From Peromyscus leucopus (Eukaryota > Chordata > Mammalia > Rodentia > Cricetidae): a stretch of DNA of 64,000 bases. The DNA is taken from contig NC_051068.1 in assembly GCF_004664715.2 (NCBI RefSeq), forward strand, positions 131,212,716 to 131,276,715, given 5' to 3'. Below the pieces are notes generated by a model. The model was not told the DNA's origin and searched no databases. It saw only the letters and a list, made by a program, of their open reading frames with translations. The translations under genes were made by a program, and so were the position numbers. This document shows positions 1 through 11,456 of the stretch, in pieces. How positions within the stretch are numbered: position 1 is the stretch's first letter; each line of letters begins with the position of its first letter.

Positions 1-160
1 GACAGAACTTAAGCTATTTTAACCTGTGATAGCAAAAGTTTCTCATTTATCACTTTGCTTCCCTTTCTTGCAACCAGAGTCTTGTTAGGCTCTCCAGAAA
101 AAAGTAATGGTGTCCAACCTTTATTAAGGAAGAATCCAAGTGGCAGATGAAGTACTCGCA

Positions 161-161
<1 letters not shown>

Positions 162-209
<48 letters not shown>
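162..209. repeat. (CA)n microsatellite
   Basis: Uninterrupted CA dinucleotide run just upstream of a B2 SINE. The open frames over it (poly Cys-Val on the other strand) are by-products of the repeat, not genes. Confidence 0.97.
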
Positions 210-210
<1 letters not shown>

Positions 211-299
211 ACAGCCACACCGTGGCTGAAAGATCCTTTGCTCCTGCTGCTCTGAAGTTCAATCAAAGTAACTCTAGTTGAAAACAGCTCTGCCATGGT

Positions 300-485
300 G
301 TCTGGAGTGATAGTTCAGTGGTTAAAAGCACTGACTACTCTTCCAGAGGACCCTGGTTCAATTCCCAGCACCCACATGGCAGCTCATAACTGTCTATAAC
401 TCAAATTCCAGGGGATCCAGAATCCTCACACAGACATACATGCACACAAAACACCAATGCAGGTAAAATAAAAATAAATAATTTA
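300..485 (+). repeat. B2-type SINE
   Basis: A tRNA-like head (box A region GATAGTTCAGTGGTTAAAAG, box B GGTTCAATTCCCAG) is followed by the usual B2 body and an A-rich AATAAAAATAAATA tail. This gives plus orientation and near full length. Confidence 0.9.
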
Positions 486-771
486 CTGATAAACATAATT
501 CTGTCCACTGAAGATCCAGAGTAATTTTAAACCAGTTAAGATACTTCATTTAATATAACAAAATGTGAAGCTGATTAAACAAGTATCATGCCAACTTTAC
601 AAATGAAGAAATCAAGGGTGATATATACAAAGCTTATACAAGCAGCTCAGAAAGGTGCTAGGATTTAAGCCTGGGGCTTTCTGGCTTCAGAAGCAAATCC
701 CAGTGCTAGACTTTAACACTCATTCTGCTGTTGTAGAAAGAGTTCAGGACTGAGAATAAAAAGAAATCTGA

Positions 772-1750
772 GTCATTGGATGGGGTTTCTAGCACGACAA
801 TTAGGGTATTTGGCCATCCTATCACCAGAGTAAGTCTGTTTGGGCTTTCTCTCCACATTGCCGGTAGTCTATTGTGGGGGTATCTTTGTGGATTTCTGTG
901 GGCCTCTCTAGCACTTTCCTTCTTCCTATTTGTTGTGCCCAGATCGTGACCCCCAGAGAGACCACCAAAGACAAGCATACCAGAATGCAAAAGCAAGGTT
1001 TAATTCTGGATGTACAATACAAGCCTAGGCAGGGACTTCGTCCAATACATCCAACGCAGTGGAGGCTAGAGGAAGTGCCTGCCTGTCTGCAAGATCAGTT
1101 TTTAAAGGCAAAAGCCACAAGGTTACATCATTTATGGGTGCTAGTACGGGTACAATTCTGATTGGCTCGCTTCTAGGGGCTCTCTAGAAATCATGGCTTT
1201 ATCTTATTTCTAAGGGAGTGGTTACCGGCCACCATTTCTCATTGGCTGCTCTCAGGTGGGGACATTTCTGTGGTCAGTTACCCTGGAAACCAGGGAGAGG
1301 ACATTCCATAGTCCGACAGTCACTACCTCGTGACTACCTTGTAACTCTGTACTTTTACACTTCCTGGTTTCTGGAATCTGAACTAACTGGTTTCAGTAAC
1401 TAATGGCCTATTCCTAAAAGGAGAAATCTTAGGCCTTAATTTTAGGGTGAAAGCATTTTGGTCTTATTTCTAAGATGGCTCATTTTGGTCTCATACTATT
1501 CTCATATGGTCTTCATTTATCATGGTCTTTTATTCCTTGTTCTTCCTCTCTGTTCTTGTTCCAGCTGGAATCTCCCACTCCCCTAAGCTCTCTTTCCCTC
1601 GACCCTTGCCCTTCATTTCCCCCATTCACATCCATGTTGTTCATGTAGATCTCTGGCCCCAGGTGGAGCTCCAGGAGTCTAGTTGGTGAGAAAGAGGAGG
1701 GTTTGTATGAGCGAGAATTGTTGAGACCAAGGTTGGATAAAGCACAGGGA

Positions 1751-1790
<40 letters not shown>

Positions 1791-2166
1791 AAACACATGA
1801 ACTATAAACTAATAGCTGAGGAGCCCCCAACTGGATCAGGCCCTCTGGATAAGTGAGACAGTTGATTAGCTTGATCTGTTTGGGAGGCATCCAGGCAGTG
1901 GGACTGGTCCTGTCCTCAATGCATGAGTTGGCTGTTTGGAACCTGGGGCTTATACAGGGACACTTGGCTCAGCCTGGGAAGAGGGGACTGGACCTGCCTG
2001 GACTGAATCTACCAGGCTGAATTCAATCCTCAGGGGAGGCTTTGCCCTGGAGGAGATGGGAATGGAGGATGGGCTGGGGGGAAGGGCAGGGCCGGAGGGG
2101 GGAGAACAAGGGAATCTGTGGCTGATATGTAAAATTAAACTAAATTATAAAATAAAATTTAAAAAA
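772..2166 (+). mobile_element. L1 3' end with 5' inversion (twin priming), split by an LTR
   Basis: From about 1651 to 2166 the sequence is a plus-strand rodent L1 3' UTR (CCCAGGTGGAGCTCCAGGAG start, G-rich tract, A-rich tail). The preceding part (772-930 and 1496-1650) is L1 3'-region sequence on the opposite strand: its reverse complement matches the L1 copies at 6550-6960 and 26060-26130. That is the classic twin-priming inversion. A direct repeat AAAAAGAAATCTGA lies at 758-771 and again just after the tail (about 2164-2177), marking the TSD. A separate LTR occupies 931-1495. The A-run at 1751-1787 is an expansion inside the 3' UTR. No ORF2 is left. Confidence 0.8.
931..1495 (-). mobile_element. 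Solo LTR, gamma/ERV1-like, inserted in L1
   Basis: Read on the minus strand, this 565-bp block has a CCAAT-box region (AGCCAATCAGAATTG), a TTTAAAA TATA-like site, an ATTAAA polyadenylation-type signal about 100 bp before the end, and a terminal GGGCACAACA. The L1 sequence on both sides is colinear. The 5-bp sequence CTATT occurs at 926-930 and 1496-1500 as a plausible TSD. The outer 5' dinucleotide would then be TA rather than TG, so the exact end is inferred. No internal viral sequence is present, as expected for a solo LTR. Confidence 0.65.
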
Positions 2167-2361
2167 AAGAAATCTGATATTAATTCTGTGACTAGCTATC
2201 AGTTTATGCAAGCCTTGATTTCCTTGATTTGGGAAAGAAGTTGGACTTCTCCTAATCTTCAGTCATTTATTACTACTTTTGTCTTACACAATTTATATTA
2301 TAGTGACTTTTTCACTAAAACAAATAAAATGTCTTAAACTTTATGAACTAAAAAGATAAAA

Positions 2362-2522
2362 TTAATTGGACATATGAATCATGCCTTTAATCCCAGTACT
2401 GGGTATATAGAGTCAGACCAATTCCTGTGAGTTCAAGCTATCCTAGTCTACCTATTGAGTTCCAGGCAAGCCAGGGCTACCTAGTGAGTGAGACCTGTTT
2501 CAGAAAACAAACAAAAACAAAG
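2362..2522 (+). repeat. B1 SINE
   Basis: Contains CCTTTAATCCCAGTACT, the TGTGAGTTCAAG and GCCAGGGCTAC motifs, and an A-rich (CAAA)n tail. It is diverged. Confidence 0.85.
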
Positions 2523-2534
2523 ACCCCCACCACC

Positions 2535-2998
2535 AAAACTCATAGAATCAACTAGCCTTGGCTCATAGGGGCTCACCGAGACTGAACCAACAACCAGGGA
2601 CCCTGAATGAGACTGACCTAGACGTTCTGCGAATATGATATATGTTACAGTTGTATAACTTCATCTACTTGTGGGACTCCTAACAGTGGGAACAATGGCT
2701 GACTCTGACTCTTACTGGCTTTTGGAACCCTACTAGTCATACTGGGTTGCCTTGCCAGGCCTTAATACATAGAGAAGTGCTTAGTCTTACTGCAACTTGA
2801 TATGCCATGTTTTCTTGATACACATGGAATGGAAGACTTGCCCTTTCCTGAACAGAAAGAGAGGCAGAGTGGATTGGGGGGTGAAAACAGAGCAAGGGAG
2901 GTATGGGGGCGAGGGGAGGGGACTAGGAAGAGAGACGGGAGGGGAAACTGCAGCTGAATGTTAAATAAATAAATTTATTTAAAAAAAAAAAAGAAAGG
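2535..2998 (+). mobile_element. Older L1 (Lx-type) 3' end
   Basis: A rodent Lx/L1 3' UTR: it includes the GCAACTTGATATGCCATGTT motif, a G-rich stretch and a poly-A tail (2981-2992). A short CCCACCACC repeat occurs before (about 2525) and after (about 3004) and may be the TSD. It is truncated and non-coding. Confidence 0.7.
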
Positions 2999-3535
2999 AA
3001 ATCCCACCACCCACAAACAAATAACAACCATATTTATTAATTCCTGGGATGTTGTCTTCCAGGACTGTACAGTATAGCACTATCCTAACCTACAGCCATG
3101 TGGTAACTTTTCCCCATAGTACATACCAATGGGTTTTCAAAACTATGTTTGAAGCTCCTGGAAAACCCTGCTCCCTCTCAGGTCAAAACCATTTTGACAG
3201 CAACAATAAGATGTTCCTGCTCTTTTCATTTCCAGTACTCCAGAGGCTATATAAAATAAGGAGCTAAAACAGATGGAATGCAGTAGTAGATATAAGAATC
3301 TATCTGTCATCCACTGAATCAAACATTAAAAATATTAGCAAAACATTGAACTGCTCCACTTTTTAAACTAATTTAAAAATTTGGGACAATATTATTTTCC
3401 AAAATTAATTTAATTGCATTAACATATAATAGGTATATTATTTTAAAAGTAATTACTGTTGAATGTCTCATATATATTATCTTAATTTCAAATATTGATA
3501 ATGTTGGTAGAACTAATTTCCATTATAAAAGATCT

Positions 3536-3634
3536 TTTTTGTGTGTGTGTGTGCAGGAGACTGAACCCAGAGCTTTGAGCTTTGTATTAGCTGGGCAAGT
3601 GCTCTATTAGTGAGCTAAATCCTCAATGCCTCTA
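3536..3634 (-). repeat. ID/B4-type tRNA-derived SINE fragment
   Basis: The reverse complement gives the ID-like head (GATTTAGCTCACTAATAGAG, then GCTTGCC-like). A short GT run lies where the tail would be. Confidence 0.65.
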
Positions 3635-3716
3635 AGTAATTCTTAAGATAATAAACATTTGCTTTTGAGACCAAAATATCTGGGCATGTCTGAGGCCATT
3701 GAAAACATCAGATCTA

Positions 3717-3862
3717 ACCAGGAGGTAGCACTTGGGAGGTAGAGGCAGGTGAATTCCTGTAAGTTTGAAGCCAGCCTGGTCGAAAAAGCGAGCTCCAGGA
3801 CAGCCAGGGCTACAAAGATAAACCCTGTCTCAAAAAACAAACAACAACAACAACAACAAAAA
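3717..3862 (+). repeat. B1 SINE, 5'-truncated
   Basis: Contains CACTTGGGAGGTAGAGGCAGG, GAAGCCAGCCTGG and GACAGCCAGGGCTAC, ending in a (CAA)n tail. Confidence 0.88.
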
Positions 3863-4664
3863 CCAGATCTATAGTGCACCAGCTGAAATTTGAATTGGGT
3901 GAAGTCAAAAGCAATTCTTTAGAGAACTCACTAGAATGTGAAAGTGGGAAACAACTCAGCCACAACAATTAGTCATAATGAATAGTGGGCTTTTCTGGAC
4001 ATCTAGGATGACTATAAATGAAATAAGAATATAAAGAGAAATGCAATAACAGAGTTTACCTTGGTGTATTATCAGGAGTGGACTGAACTTCAGCAGCTAA
4101 GCCTGCAATATCATGAAACATGCTTGCTTGGCCCTCGACTGGAAAGAACCATGAAAAGTTTTATTTCACAGAGAGATTGCATAAAAAATTATTTTATTTT
4201 CCAAAATTATTTTTAAGAGTTTGCTTTATTTTCTAACCACAAATAATTCTTTATGCTGTCAAGAAACTGATGAAAACTTTTGAGACACCAGTCATGATTT
4301 TTAATCATATACCTAGTTAAATCAACACCATAAGCAATGTATCTTGGCAACTTTACCAGTTAACATCTATAACTATATAATCATAAACTGGTATGACTAC
4401 CAACTGAAACCATAACCACAAAATTATAACTGTAAATTAATGTGTTTCATGTAGATAAGGCCATAAAGTGTTTGTATCTACACTGAGTGTCTCAAGCTCA
4501 TTTTGATTCTGGGAGTTCAACTTAACAAAGAGAATTAACATTTCTTTTTATTTTAAGTGGTTTCTATGGATACTTCCTATCAAGAATTTCATTCATTCTA
4601 TCTATTTTAAGTTTCTCATTTTAATGTAAATACATTTCAATTCCTCTCAAGTCTGTGTACACAC

Positions 4665-4708
<44 letters not shown>

Positions 4709-5029
4709 ACAGTTCGTCTTCTAATAACAACCAGTGAAAAGCATGTATACACTAAAATTCTAGATTTATATGGCTAAAGTTTTACAATGAGAGAAAAACT
4801 CCTGCAATGCAGAAATGTATAAACTCTAAGTTAAAAATCTCTTTATTTGAATCATTCTTATCCAAATTCCTTTAATCCTAATCATATTTTCGGGTTTCAG
4901 TATTTTGTCTATTTGGGGTTTTGATTTTTTTACATTTTTTTATTTTGTTACATTGAAGTTTTTCTTAGCAAAGTCTGAATTAAAATATTTTGAGTTCTAC
5001 TACATTAAAAGTCAACAACAGTAGGAATA
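3863..5029. other. Apparently unique AT-rich DNA with one microsatellite
   Basis: No repeat or gene is recognised apart from a (CA)n run at about 4663-4707. It is probably ordinary intergenic or intronic sequence. Confidence 0.5.
4663..4707. repeat. (CA)n microsatellite
   Basis: A pure CA dinucleotide tract. Confidence 0.97.
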
Positions 5030-5112
5030 CAGCACAGTGATAGAATCCTCACCTTGCATGCATAAGGAGCTTAGTTTGAATCCGCAGTAGCACCAAATAA
5101 TAATAATAATGT
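5030..5112 (+). repeat. ID-type SINE
   Basis: A short tRNA-like unit (ACAGTGATAGAATCCTCACCTTGCATGCATAAGG) followed by an (AAT)n tail. Confidence 0.7.
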
Positions 5113-6350
5113 AAAAATCAATAATAAAATTTTATTAATAACCTAGGTTTCTACTTGACAGAAAAAAATTGAAAGAACAAAAGTTTTAAGGAACATAATC
5201 TTGTATAATTGATATAATGCTGCCAGGGTTTTTCTAACCTAATAAGAACTATTATTTTCTAAACATGCTTTTCCCCCCAAATCTACTATGTATAGAAAAA
5301 ATATATCATCTCCAACTATGAATTTTTATTATCTACTTAAAAACAGAAGCCCTCAGACTCCTGCTGTCTTTACCCTCACCTCTGTGCAAACCCACTAAAC
5401 AGGAAAATAGGCCTACTGAATTCTCAGAGGTTTTCCTTGCTGACCTCTGACCTTTGCACTCAACATTCCCTCTCCCCTGGAAATGCTTCCTTTGGGCCCT
5501 GGTTTCTATTCACTGAATTCTATTCAAGGCTTGTTCAAAATGCTACTTCCTTAGAAATCCTTCCTTCATCCTCAAGCAGTGGTTACTGTGGTCTGAACAG
5601 TCAAATCAATTCTTAGATTCTTTATAATGCACTTGAAGATTTAGGTATGTGTTTGTTTTTTCCTCTATTTCAAACTGAAACGTCCTTTTATACTGTTTAT
5701 TTCATTTTGTTATGTACATACAATACAAACAAAGGATTTTCAAGGAGAGGATTCTTACTCCCTCTCTTCCAGTTGTCCCCAGAGATTTTTTTCCTGTGCA
5801 TATTTAAGAGGTGATCCAAAAGGCTGTGTGTTTAATGCAATTTTGCACTGATATGGATAACATTGGGAAGGTCAAGCTTTACCCAGGTTGCTGTTAGAAA
5901 AGAACTGAACTGCTGCCCACATCCCTCTAGCCAACTATTAGCATATGCTCTGATACCCTTGTGGCAAAACAAATAAGAAAAAAGCAGATACATTTCAGAA
6001 ATGAAAACTCAAAGACGAGGGAAACTATTTTTGTGTACAATTGTGTAGAAGTATGACTGGAGATAAGTGAATATGCTCTGAGAGAATATACTAGAAGAGC
6101 TTAGCAAAGTGGGCTGGCAGCCCTGAGACATTTCTTCCCCTGAATGTAAGGCCAGACAGAGTTCAGTCTTCCAGGAAAAGGGAGGAAGGTCAGACAACCC
6201 ATCTTGCTAGTGTTTATGGCACATGCCTGGGAAAAGGACAAGAAGAAGAAAGATATTTCCTTTCTCTTGCTGTTTTCTCATCTACTAGGGGCAATGTTTT
6301 AGGTAACCTTTCCAGAAGTCACCATTAGGTACATCCAATAAGACTTTCTT
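5113..6350. other. Apparently unique DNA
   Basis: No coding region, RNA gene or recognisable repeat. A moderately GC-richer patch at 5345-5560 carries no convincing open frame. Confidence 0.45.
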
Positions 6351-6365
6351 CAAATTGCCACAAAT

Positions 6366-7462
6366 GGCATCATGAGGTTTGCAGGCAAATGAATAGAACT
6401 AGAAAATATCATCTTGAGTGAGGCAACCCAGACTCAGAAGGACAAACACGGTATATACTCATTCATAAGTGGATACTAGATATAAAGCAAAGGATAACCA
6501 GACTGCAACCCACAGCTCCAGGGAGGCTAGCTAGTAAGGAGGACCCTAGGAAGGACACATGGATTGCCCAGTGATGGAGAAATGGAGGAGATCTACATGA
6601 GCAAAGTGGGGGTGAAGGGAGGGTAATGGAGGGCAAAGGACGGGGAATGAGAGCTTAGGGAAGTGGGAGGTTCGAGCTGGAATGGGAGCAGAGTGGGAGA
6701 ACAAGTAAAGAGATACCATGATAAATCAAGACACCATGGGAATAGGGAGAAACAGAGTGCTGGGGGAGGGGGGGGGTTCCCAGGAATCTACAGGGATGAC
6801 TCCATCACAGACTACTAGCAATGGTCAAGAGGGTGCCTGAGCTGGTATACCCTGGTGATTGGATGGCTGAATACCCTGACTGTCATCATGGAGCCCTCAT
6901 CCTGTGACTGATGGAAGTAGATGCAGAGATCCACGATCCACGGCTGGGTCCCAGGTGGAGTTCCAGGAGTTCAGTCGATGGGGGAGAAGAGAGATTCTCT
7001 GAGCAAGGGATATGGAGACCATGACTGGAAAAAGTAGAGACTACTATCCAAACTAGTGGAAATGCATGAACTGTGGACCAATAGCTGAGGAGCCCCCATG
7101 GTACTGGACTGGGCCCTCTGGATAGGTGATACAGTTGTTTGGCTTGAACTGTATAGGGGGCCCCCAGGCAATGGGATCAGAACCTGTCCCTAGTGCATGA
7201 GCTGGCCTTTTCGAACCTAGTGCCTATAGTGGGACACTTTGTGCAGCCTTGGTTCAAAAAGGAGGAGCTTGGACCTGCCTCAATTGAATGTACCAGGCTC
7301 TGCTAACTCCCCATGGGAGACCTTGCCTTAGAGGAGGTGGGAATGGGGGATGGATTGGGGAGGGAAGGCTCGGGGGGCAGGAGGAGGGAGGACAGGGGAA
7401 TCTGTAGTTGGTATGTAAAATGAATAGAAAATCTCTTAATAAAAAATTTTATTTAAAAAAAA
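6366..7462 (+). mobile_element. 5'-truncated L1, 3' UTR
   Basis: About 1.1 kb of a rodent L1 3' region. It starts with the GCAAATGAATAGAACTAG and TCATAAGTGGATACTAG stretch, continues through a purine-rich tract to the GTCCCAGGTGGAGTTCCAGG block, and ends in an A-rich tail. The 15-bp target duplication CAAATTG(C/T)CACAAAT is visible at 6351-6365 and 7463-7477 (one mismatch), so both insertion ends are defined. No ORF2 reading frame remains. Confidence 0.88.
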
Positions 7463-7524
7463 CAAATTGTCACAAATTTAGCCTAGACAACAGCAGTCGC
7501 TGTTGCAGACCTACTGTATGTTTT

Positions 7525-7581
7525 CTTTCTTTCCTTCCTTCTTTCTTTCTTCCTTCCTTCCTTTCTTTCTTTCTTCTTTCT
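7525..7581. repeat. CTTT/CTTC-rich simple repeat
   Basis: Pyrimidine tetranucleotide tract directly abutting the A-tail side of a minus-strand B1, so probably grown from that tail. Confidence 0.9.
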
Positions 7582-7587
7582 TGTTTT

Positions 7588-7733
7588 GTTTATTTGAGAG
7601 AGGATATCTCTATGTAGTCCTGGTTGTCCTGGAAATCACTATGTAGACCAGGCTGGCCTTGAACTCACAGAGATCTGCCTGCCTCTGCCTTCAGAGTGCT
7701 GGTATTAAAGGCATGTGCCACCACTCCTGGCCC
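7588..7733 (-). repeat. B1 SINE
   Basis: On this strand it reads as a full B1: GGCCTTGAACTCACAGAGATC, CCTGCCTCTGCCT and ATTAAAGGCATGTGCCACCA. Confidence 0.9.
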
Positions 7734-7779
7734 TAGAGTCTACTGTGTGTTTTCATCTCACTTAACAATTTCATTCTAG

Positions 7780-7935
7780 TGCTAAAGAGATGGCTCTGCT
7801 GTTAAATCACACGTCGTCAAAACCACATATGGACATTGAATCCCAAATGATAGGAAAGAATTGATTCCTGCAAGTTGTCTTCTAGCATGCGCAAGTTGTA
7901 TGGTTGAGTACACACAAAATTAGTAAATGAACAAA
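7780..7935 (+). repeat. Degraded B2-type SINE
   Basis: A GCTAAAGAGATGGCTCTGCTG head and a B2-like body ending in AT-rich sequence. It is strongly diverged. Confidence 0.55.
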
Positions 7936-8830
7936 TGTAATTTTAAAATTCTATTCTAGTATAAATTATAATTTTTTCACTTATACTATTATAAAAAAGA
8001 TTTAATTACAACTTCATGTCACTAGTTAAGAGATTTGTAAAACATTTTCTCAAGAATTAGTCCATTTCTCTAAATGTGAATATTTGCAAGTTATCAGTGA
8101 ATATACTAAACTGATGTTATTGTTTTCAAATGAAATAGATAGAAAAAGCCTTTTCATAAATCATGAAAATGCAGTCAATAATCACATTTAAAATTACTTT
8201 TGAAACAAAGATTTTTCAGACCTGTACTATACTGGGTTGTTTGCAGTTTACTAAATCTAAGAAAGAATGTCATGTTGTAATAATTACATATTTTTTACAA
8301 ATTAAAATTTAAGATATGAACAAAATGTGAAGTGTACAGTTTCCATACCCTTAGGACTCACTGAGTGCCAGCTGTAAAACATGTCAAAATCCTAGCATCT
8401 TATAGTTCCATATAGAACTCTTCTTTACTGCCTTGCACTCCAGGAGTTCCCTTTGATGTGCTTCTGGCCTAATTTTCCAAGACAGAAATATCAACCTGTT
8501 TCTTCTCAAAAAATATGTCATTTCACTTTGAATACTAAAATTTTTGAGGCCAAGACTGTATTTCCTATGATGAGATCCCAGAGATTCATTCTGATACCCA
8601 GGTACCTGTATGCATTTGAAAAAGTGATCCATATTTCATATTCCTAAGACTTTTATTTCAAATGGCCCTACCACTCATCAGGAAATGTTGTATCAGGACT
8701 TCAGAAACATAAAGGCATTTCCCATGAATTTCTATTGAACTGAAGGGATCTAAGATATTCCATTGCAACATACTTTCTGTGTTATAGGCCTTTGAGATTA
8801 TGTGTCCCCTGCCTTAAACTTTCTTTTTCT
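7936..8830. other. Apparently unique DNA
   Basis: Short opposed open frames over 8384-8647 have no recognisable motif. No repeat is identified. Confidence 0.4.
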
Positions 8831-8837
8831 TCTTTTG

Positions 8838-8935
8838 TTTAGTTTTTGTTGATTGAGACAAGATCCCAGCAATCCTCCTGTTTTAGCCTCCATTGAGTAC
8901 TAGGATTACTGGAATGAGCCACCACACCTGGGTTT
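8838..8935 (-). repeat. B1/Alu-like SINE fragment
   Basis: The minus strand gives a GTGGTGGCTCATTCCAGTAATC-like head and a GAGGCTAAAACAGGAGGATTG body. Confidence 0.6.
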
Positions 8936-9167
8936 GAACTTCCTCATCTATAGCAAACAATGTCAAATCAAAATTGTGTTGTCCTAGAAAGCTTGACTGA
9001 TGACAGAAGAAAGCTCCATACCCATGCAAACATCCCTCACCCATTGGTTCCTTTTTTCTTTCATTTGAAGGGTCAGGGCCAACATAAATATAAGCAAGAG
9101 TTAAAAGGAAAAAAATATTACAGTCTCATTCAATTACATTTAACAAGATCAGGGAGGCTTCCAAAAG

Positions 9168-9330
9168 AAAGACCCAGAAACACAGCACAATGGCCACAAG
9201 CCTACAATTCCAGCACTGAGGACAAGAGGTAGAGGGAATCAGGAGTTCAAGGTCATCCTCAGCTCTGGAACAAATTTGAGGCCAACCTGGCTGCATGAGA
9301 CCCTGTGTCAAAAGACAAAAGAGAAATAAA
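9168..9330 (+). repeat. Diverged B1/PB1-like SINE
   Basis: Contains CAATTCCAGCACTGAGGAC, CAGGAGTTCAAGGTCAT and GAGACCCTGTGTCAAAAGAC in the right order. Confidence 0.7.
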
Positions 9331-9815
9331 GACCCAGGTAAAACTGCATATTTTTATGCTTTGTTTTTGAGGGAGAATGGACAGCTATGGAGAAATGTGA
9401 TTAGAAACAAGGTCTGATCTAGCTTCAGTGGCAGAAACTGCAGTTGAGTGCAGGAGACACTCAACATGGCCTATGTACAAAGATGCTTGTTAGCTTCTGT
9501 GCTATATTCATTCATTTCTGGTTTGGGACAGAAGCCTTTGGAATGAATCTTCAAGGGGGATGGGAGAAAATGATCTATCTAGGTTTAATGACTTACTTTT
9601 GGTAAAATTTTAGGTTATATGATTTGCTGTGAAAAAGAGGAATTTATTCCCACAACTCAATTTAGGGGAGTAAAGGTTTGGAAATTAGCAAGAAAAGGTC
9701 AGTGATACCTCAGAGAACTTTACAGTCCTTTAGTTGAAAGAACCTATAGCATGCCATGTTGCCTCACATACTTCTAGGATCATTTTCTGAAACTTTATCC
9801 TTCTAAAGACTCATT
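9331..9815. other. Apparently unique DNA
   Basis: Nothing recognised. Confidence 0.4.
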
Positions 9816-9873
9816 TTTCTTTCCTTCTTTCTTCCTTCCTTCCTTCCTTTCTTTCTATTTATTTATTTATTCA
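9815..9873. repeat. CTTC/TTTA simple repeats
   Basis: Adjoining CTTC- and ATTT-type tetranucleotide tracts. Confidence 0.9.
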
Positions 9874-10199
9874 TTTTTGTTGATGTTCATATATCTTTAC
9901 TTGCAAGTGTTCATTGCAAAGAATTATTGGTCTGGTTCATGGCCTCTGGTTTGTGCTACACTATTGATGGTGGGCCTTAACTGGAACTCCTCTTGGAGTT
10001 CCCTGTATTGTGGAAATCCTGCAGCTTTGGGCCTGCAGAAATGGTCCCTTCACATGCTCCAGCAGATCACAGATGGGCTGGATATTAGGGTAGCCAACCC
10101 CTAACACTGTTTCTGGACTGGGTAGTTGCAGCATTAGTCAGCCCACCAGGTCTCCCTTGTCCTCACTACTAGTGTGGGCTCTCCTGCATTGTCTTGTAG

Positions 10200-10655
10200 A
10201 GTTCATCCTTTGCAGCAATGAGCAATGGTCAGGGCCAGTTCTCCTGCTTTCCTACACCTTCAGGGTCAGCTATACTATGTTGCCCAGGTATGGTGTAGGG
10301 GCCATTCTCCTGAGTGCTGGAGCAGATGAGGGGCAGTGACAGCTCTCCCACTCTTCTAACCTCAGGCCAACTCTTCCACCTGCCTTAGGCATTAATGGGT
10401 GGGGAGGTGGGAAGTCATCTCTCCCCCACCAATGCTGCCACATGAGAGATGAGTAATGGGGATAGTTCTCTCATGCTCATAACTTTGAGGCTGGCTCACC
10501 CACACCTCCACCAACAGGATTGGCTCTGTTGTGCTTCCCAGTCAAAATGCAGGGCCTGCTCTCCTGAGTGTTGCAGCTGATAGCTGGCAGGGACAGCTCT
10601 CTTACCTTTCTGATCTCAGGGCCAGCTCTCCCACCTGCCTCAGGTGTTGATGGAA
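10200..10655. repeat. Imperfect tandem repeat, about 230-260 bp period
   Basis: Two blocks of about 100 bp near 10291-10395 and 10551-10652 align clearly (TCTCCTGAGTG...GACAGCTCTC...ACCTGCCT). A second motif (GAGCAATGG...AGTTCTC) near 10216 recurs at about 10450. Two degenerate units of one larger repeat are therefore present. The open frames across it are not conserved in length or phase. I do not recognise the family. Confidence 0.55.
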
Positions 10656-10870
10656 TTGAGGGAGATCATTTACATTTCTTAAAAGTAATTAATTTTTGCC
10701 ATAAATGCCATATCCTCCTATTAACATGATATATAATAGTTTCAAATTCTAAATAGCTGCAGTGTTCCCTCTTGGTAATGATGGGAAATATAAACAAAGG
10801 CACCAGCAGAGTGGTTAAAACATGCAAGGACTCCATAGATGTTTTCTGAGTGGTAAGTGAATGAGAGAGG

Positions 10871-11172
10871 TGTAGTGGGTAGCCATTCCAGCTTTGGTCT
10901 GGAAGTTCCAACCCCCATTGAGGCTTGGTAACTATCATGCCTACAAAGCGGAGCCAAGGGAGGGCCCTGAAGACCCGAGATGGCGCAGCACTCTCTTGTT
11001 TTCTGGACCTGGAAGCTAGAGGTAGACTATGGGGAGTTCTCCAGAGAACACCGCCAGACTGCGCTGTGTCTTTTCCAGAACCCTCCACCTACCTATCCCT
11101 TCATTTGTAAGTTACCTACTAAATAAATCTTCCTTTTAACTATGTGGAGTGGCCTTAATAATTTCACCAATA
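10871..11172 (+). mobile_element. Solo LTR, ERVK/IAP-like
   Basis: A 302-bp block begins TGTAGTGGGTAGCC and contains an AATAAA signal (about 11121). It is flanked by an exact 6-bp duplication GAGAGG at 10865-10870 and 11173-11178. The 3' terminus reads CAATA rather than the usual CA, presumably a mutation. It is GC-richer than its surroundings and resembles rodent IAP-type LTRs in general layout. No internal viral region is attached. Confidence 0.72.
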
Positions 11173-11456
11173 GAGAGGCCCTTCACCTGTCAATGTATCA
11201 TTTGTTACATGGAAACACTGATCTTCCATCTAAGCTTTGGGAGTGGACCTCAAGGGAAGATCATGGCAGTACAAATGCAGCATTAATATCAACAAATTCT
11301 ACTTAGTGAATAATGCCTAAACATTTTAAATATTTACTATTGCTTCTTATGTAATATCAATATAAAAGGTCTTATAGAAATCTTTGACAGTGGTTTCCTA
11401 TTGGTGGGGGATGGTCTTGCTGCCAAAGACATGAAACTTGGTTCTTGGGGGTGGGG

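Noticed and set aside
9..296. Open frames over CA, CT and TG repeats (also 13187-13488, 15482-15700, 22222-22513, 31586-31916, 42154-42387, 46155-46352)
   Set aside because: They consist of Cys-Val, Leu-Ser, Arg-Glu or Thr-His runs from microsatellites and have no flanking coding features.
300..380. tRNA gene
   Set aside because: The tRNA-like boxes belong to B2/ID SINE heads followed by SINE bodies and A-rich tails; no cloverleaf-forming tRNA gene was found.
1936..2337. 133-codon open frame
   Set aside because: It overlaps the L1 3' UTR and its A-rich tail, which is non-coding.
10742..11110. Opposed open frames suggesting a short gene
   Set aside because: They coincide with an ERVK-like solo LTR bounded by a 6-bp TSD.
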